NCBI GenBank assembly: GCA_903908785.1
Contig: CAIVTL010000599.1
Span: 1-5,235 of the forward strand
From: Caldifarciminota bacterium
GTDB taxonomy: Bacteria > Hydrothermota > Tepidihabitantia > Tepidihabitantales > Tepidihabitantaceae
Reading direction: 5' to 3'
DNA: 5,235 bases
In this document: positions 5,087 through 5,235 of the stretch, piece by piece
How positions within the stretch are numbered: position 1 is the first letter of the stretch
How the letters are laid out: every line of letters begins with the position of its first letter
Made by a program: the position numbers and the translations under genes
Notes under the pieces: model-generated
Told to the model about the DNA's origin: nothing
The model's database searches: none
What the model saw: only the letters and a program-made list of their open reading frames with translations

Positions 5087-5140
5087 AGCGGCACGAGTCA
5101 CCGTGCAAGGACAAAGTGGTAAGGACAAAGGACAAAGCAA
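5087..5140 (+). repeat. 54-bp direct repeat, copy 2 (GGACAAAG-containing)
   Basis: This partner of 2296-2349 has 52 of 54 identical bases in the same orientation. It contains GGACAAAG at 5109, 5123 and 5130, and a fourth octamer lies outside it at 5172. It begins 41 bp upstream of the lipoprotein start, so both copies precede a minus-strand transcription unit. Unlike copy 1 it is not followed by an inverted arm. Its right flank instead has small hairpins at 5143-5156 (TGGCG/CGCCA) and 5171-5183 (AGGAC/GTCCT). Confidence 0.9.
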
Positions 5141-5235
5141 TCTGGCGAGGACGCCAAAGACGAAGTCGTAAGGACAAAGTCCTGAAGCCAGCGACATTCA
5201 CATCTGCGTTCATCTGTGCTACAAGCGTGCAGGGT
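5141..5235. other. Non-coding right edge with small hairpins
   Basis: No gene is supported here. A short minus-strand open frame (5019-5213) overlaps the lipoprotein start and reads straight through the repeat, so it is not called. The region holds two 5-bp-stem hairpins (5143-5156, 5171-5183), a further GGACAAAG, and CACATCTGCGTTCATCTGTG at about 5200-5219, whose ends are complementary. No promoter for the lipoprotein gene could be assigned. Confidence 0.6.

Noticed and set aside
2296..5140. CRISPR array suggested by repeated GGACAAAG units
   Set aside because: The two 54-bp copies are almost 3 kb apart, the octamers overlap or sit 14 bp apart without spacers of constant size, and no cas gene is present.
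2296..5140. Composite transposon with the 54-bp repeats as ends around lipoprotein-batD
   Set aside because: The repeats are direct, each lies upstream of a gene, no transposase is present and no target-site duplication is evident. The unit looks like two ordinary operons with a dispersed repeat.
5019..5213. Small minus-strand open frame of 64 codons at the right edge
   Set aside because: It runs through the 54-bp repeat, overlaps the lipoprotein start, has no supporting ribosome site and no recognisable sequence.

Overview
The window is GC-rich, tightly packed bacterial DNA. All four convincing genes lie on the minus strand, in two two-gene units. A Cys-lipobox lipoprotein and a BatD-family protein point to a diderm (Gram-negative-type) cell. 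The intergenic DNA carries degenerate 7-bp repeats of two kinds, AAACCCC/AAATCCC-like and GGACAAA-like. From general familiarity, such repeats recur in metagenome-derived genomes of uncultivated phyla (WOR-3 / Stahlbacteria-like and similar lineages). That placement is a weak inference, and no marker gene here fixes the taxonomy.

Layout, read in the direction of transcription (right to left). Positions 5235-5047 are non-coding, with a copy of a 54-bp repeat and a perfect 12-bp palindrome. Positions 5046-4204 encode a lipoprotein with a CBM9/DOMON-like domain and a glycine-rich tail. Six bases later a BatD-family membrane protein starts (4197-2488). Positions 2487-2194 are a structured intergenic region holding a long imperfect inverted repeat, the second 54-bp repeat copy and a good sigma-70-like promoter. 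Positions 2193-1354 encode a short-chain dehydrogenase with the signature of 3-ketodihydrosphingosine reductase (KDSR). A 15-bp gap made of heptanucleotide repeat follows, then a GNAT-fold acyltransferase of the YghO/BcerS-like family (1338-220). Positions 219-1 are non-coding, with a GC-rich hairpin and more heptad repeats.

The most interesting reading is biochemical. A KDSR-like reductase is paired with a protein resembling the GNAT-type bacterial ceramide synthase, which suggests a small sphingolipid (dihydroceramide) module. Serine palmitoyltransferase is not in the window and would have to be encoded elsewhere. The second point is structural. The repeat between these genes supplies the last eight codons and the stop of the reductase, forms a textbook G-quadruplex motif on the + strand, and leaves the two genes in the same frame, separated by one stop codon that depends on a single base departing from the repeat consensus. 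The lipoprotein-BatD unit looks like an envelope-associated pair detached from the usual bat operon.
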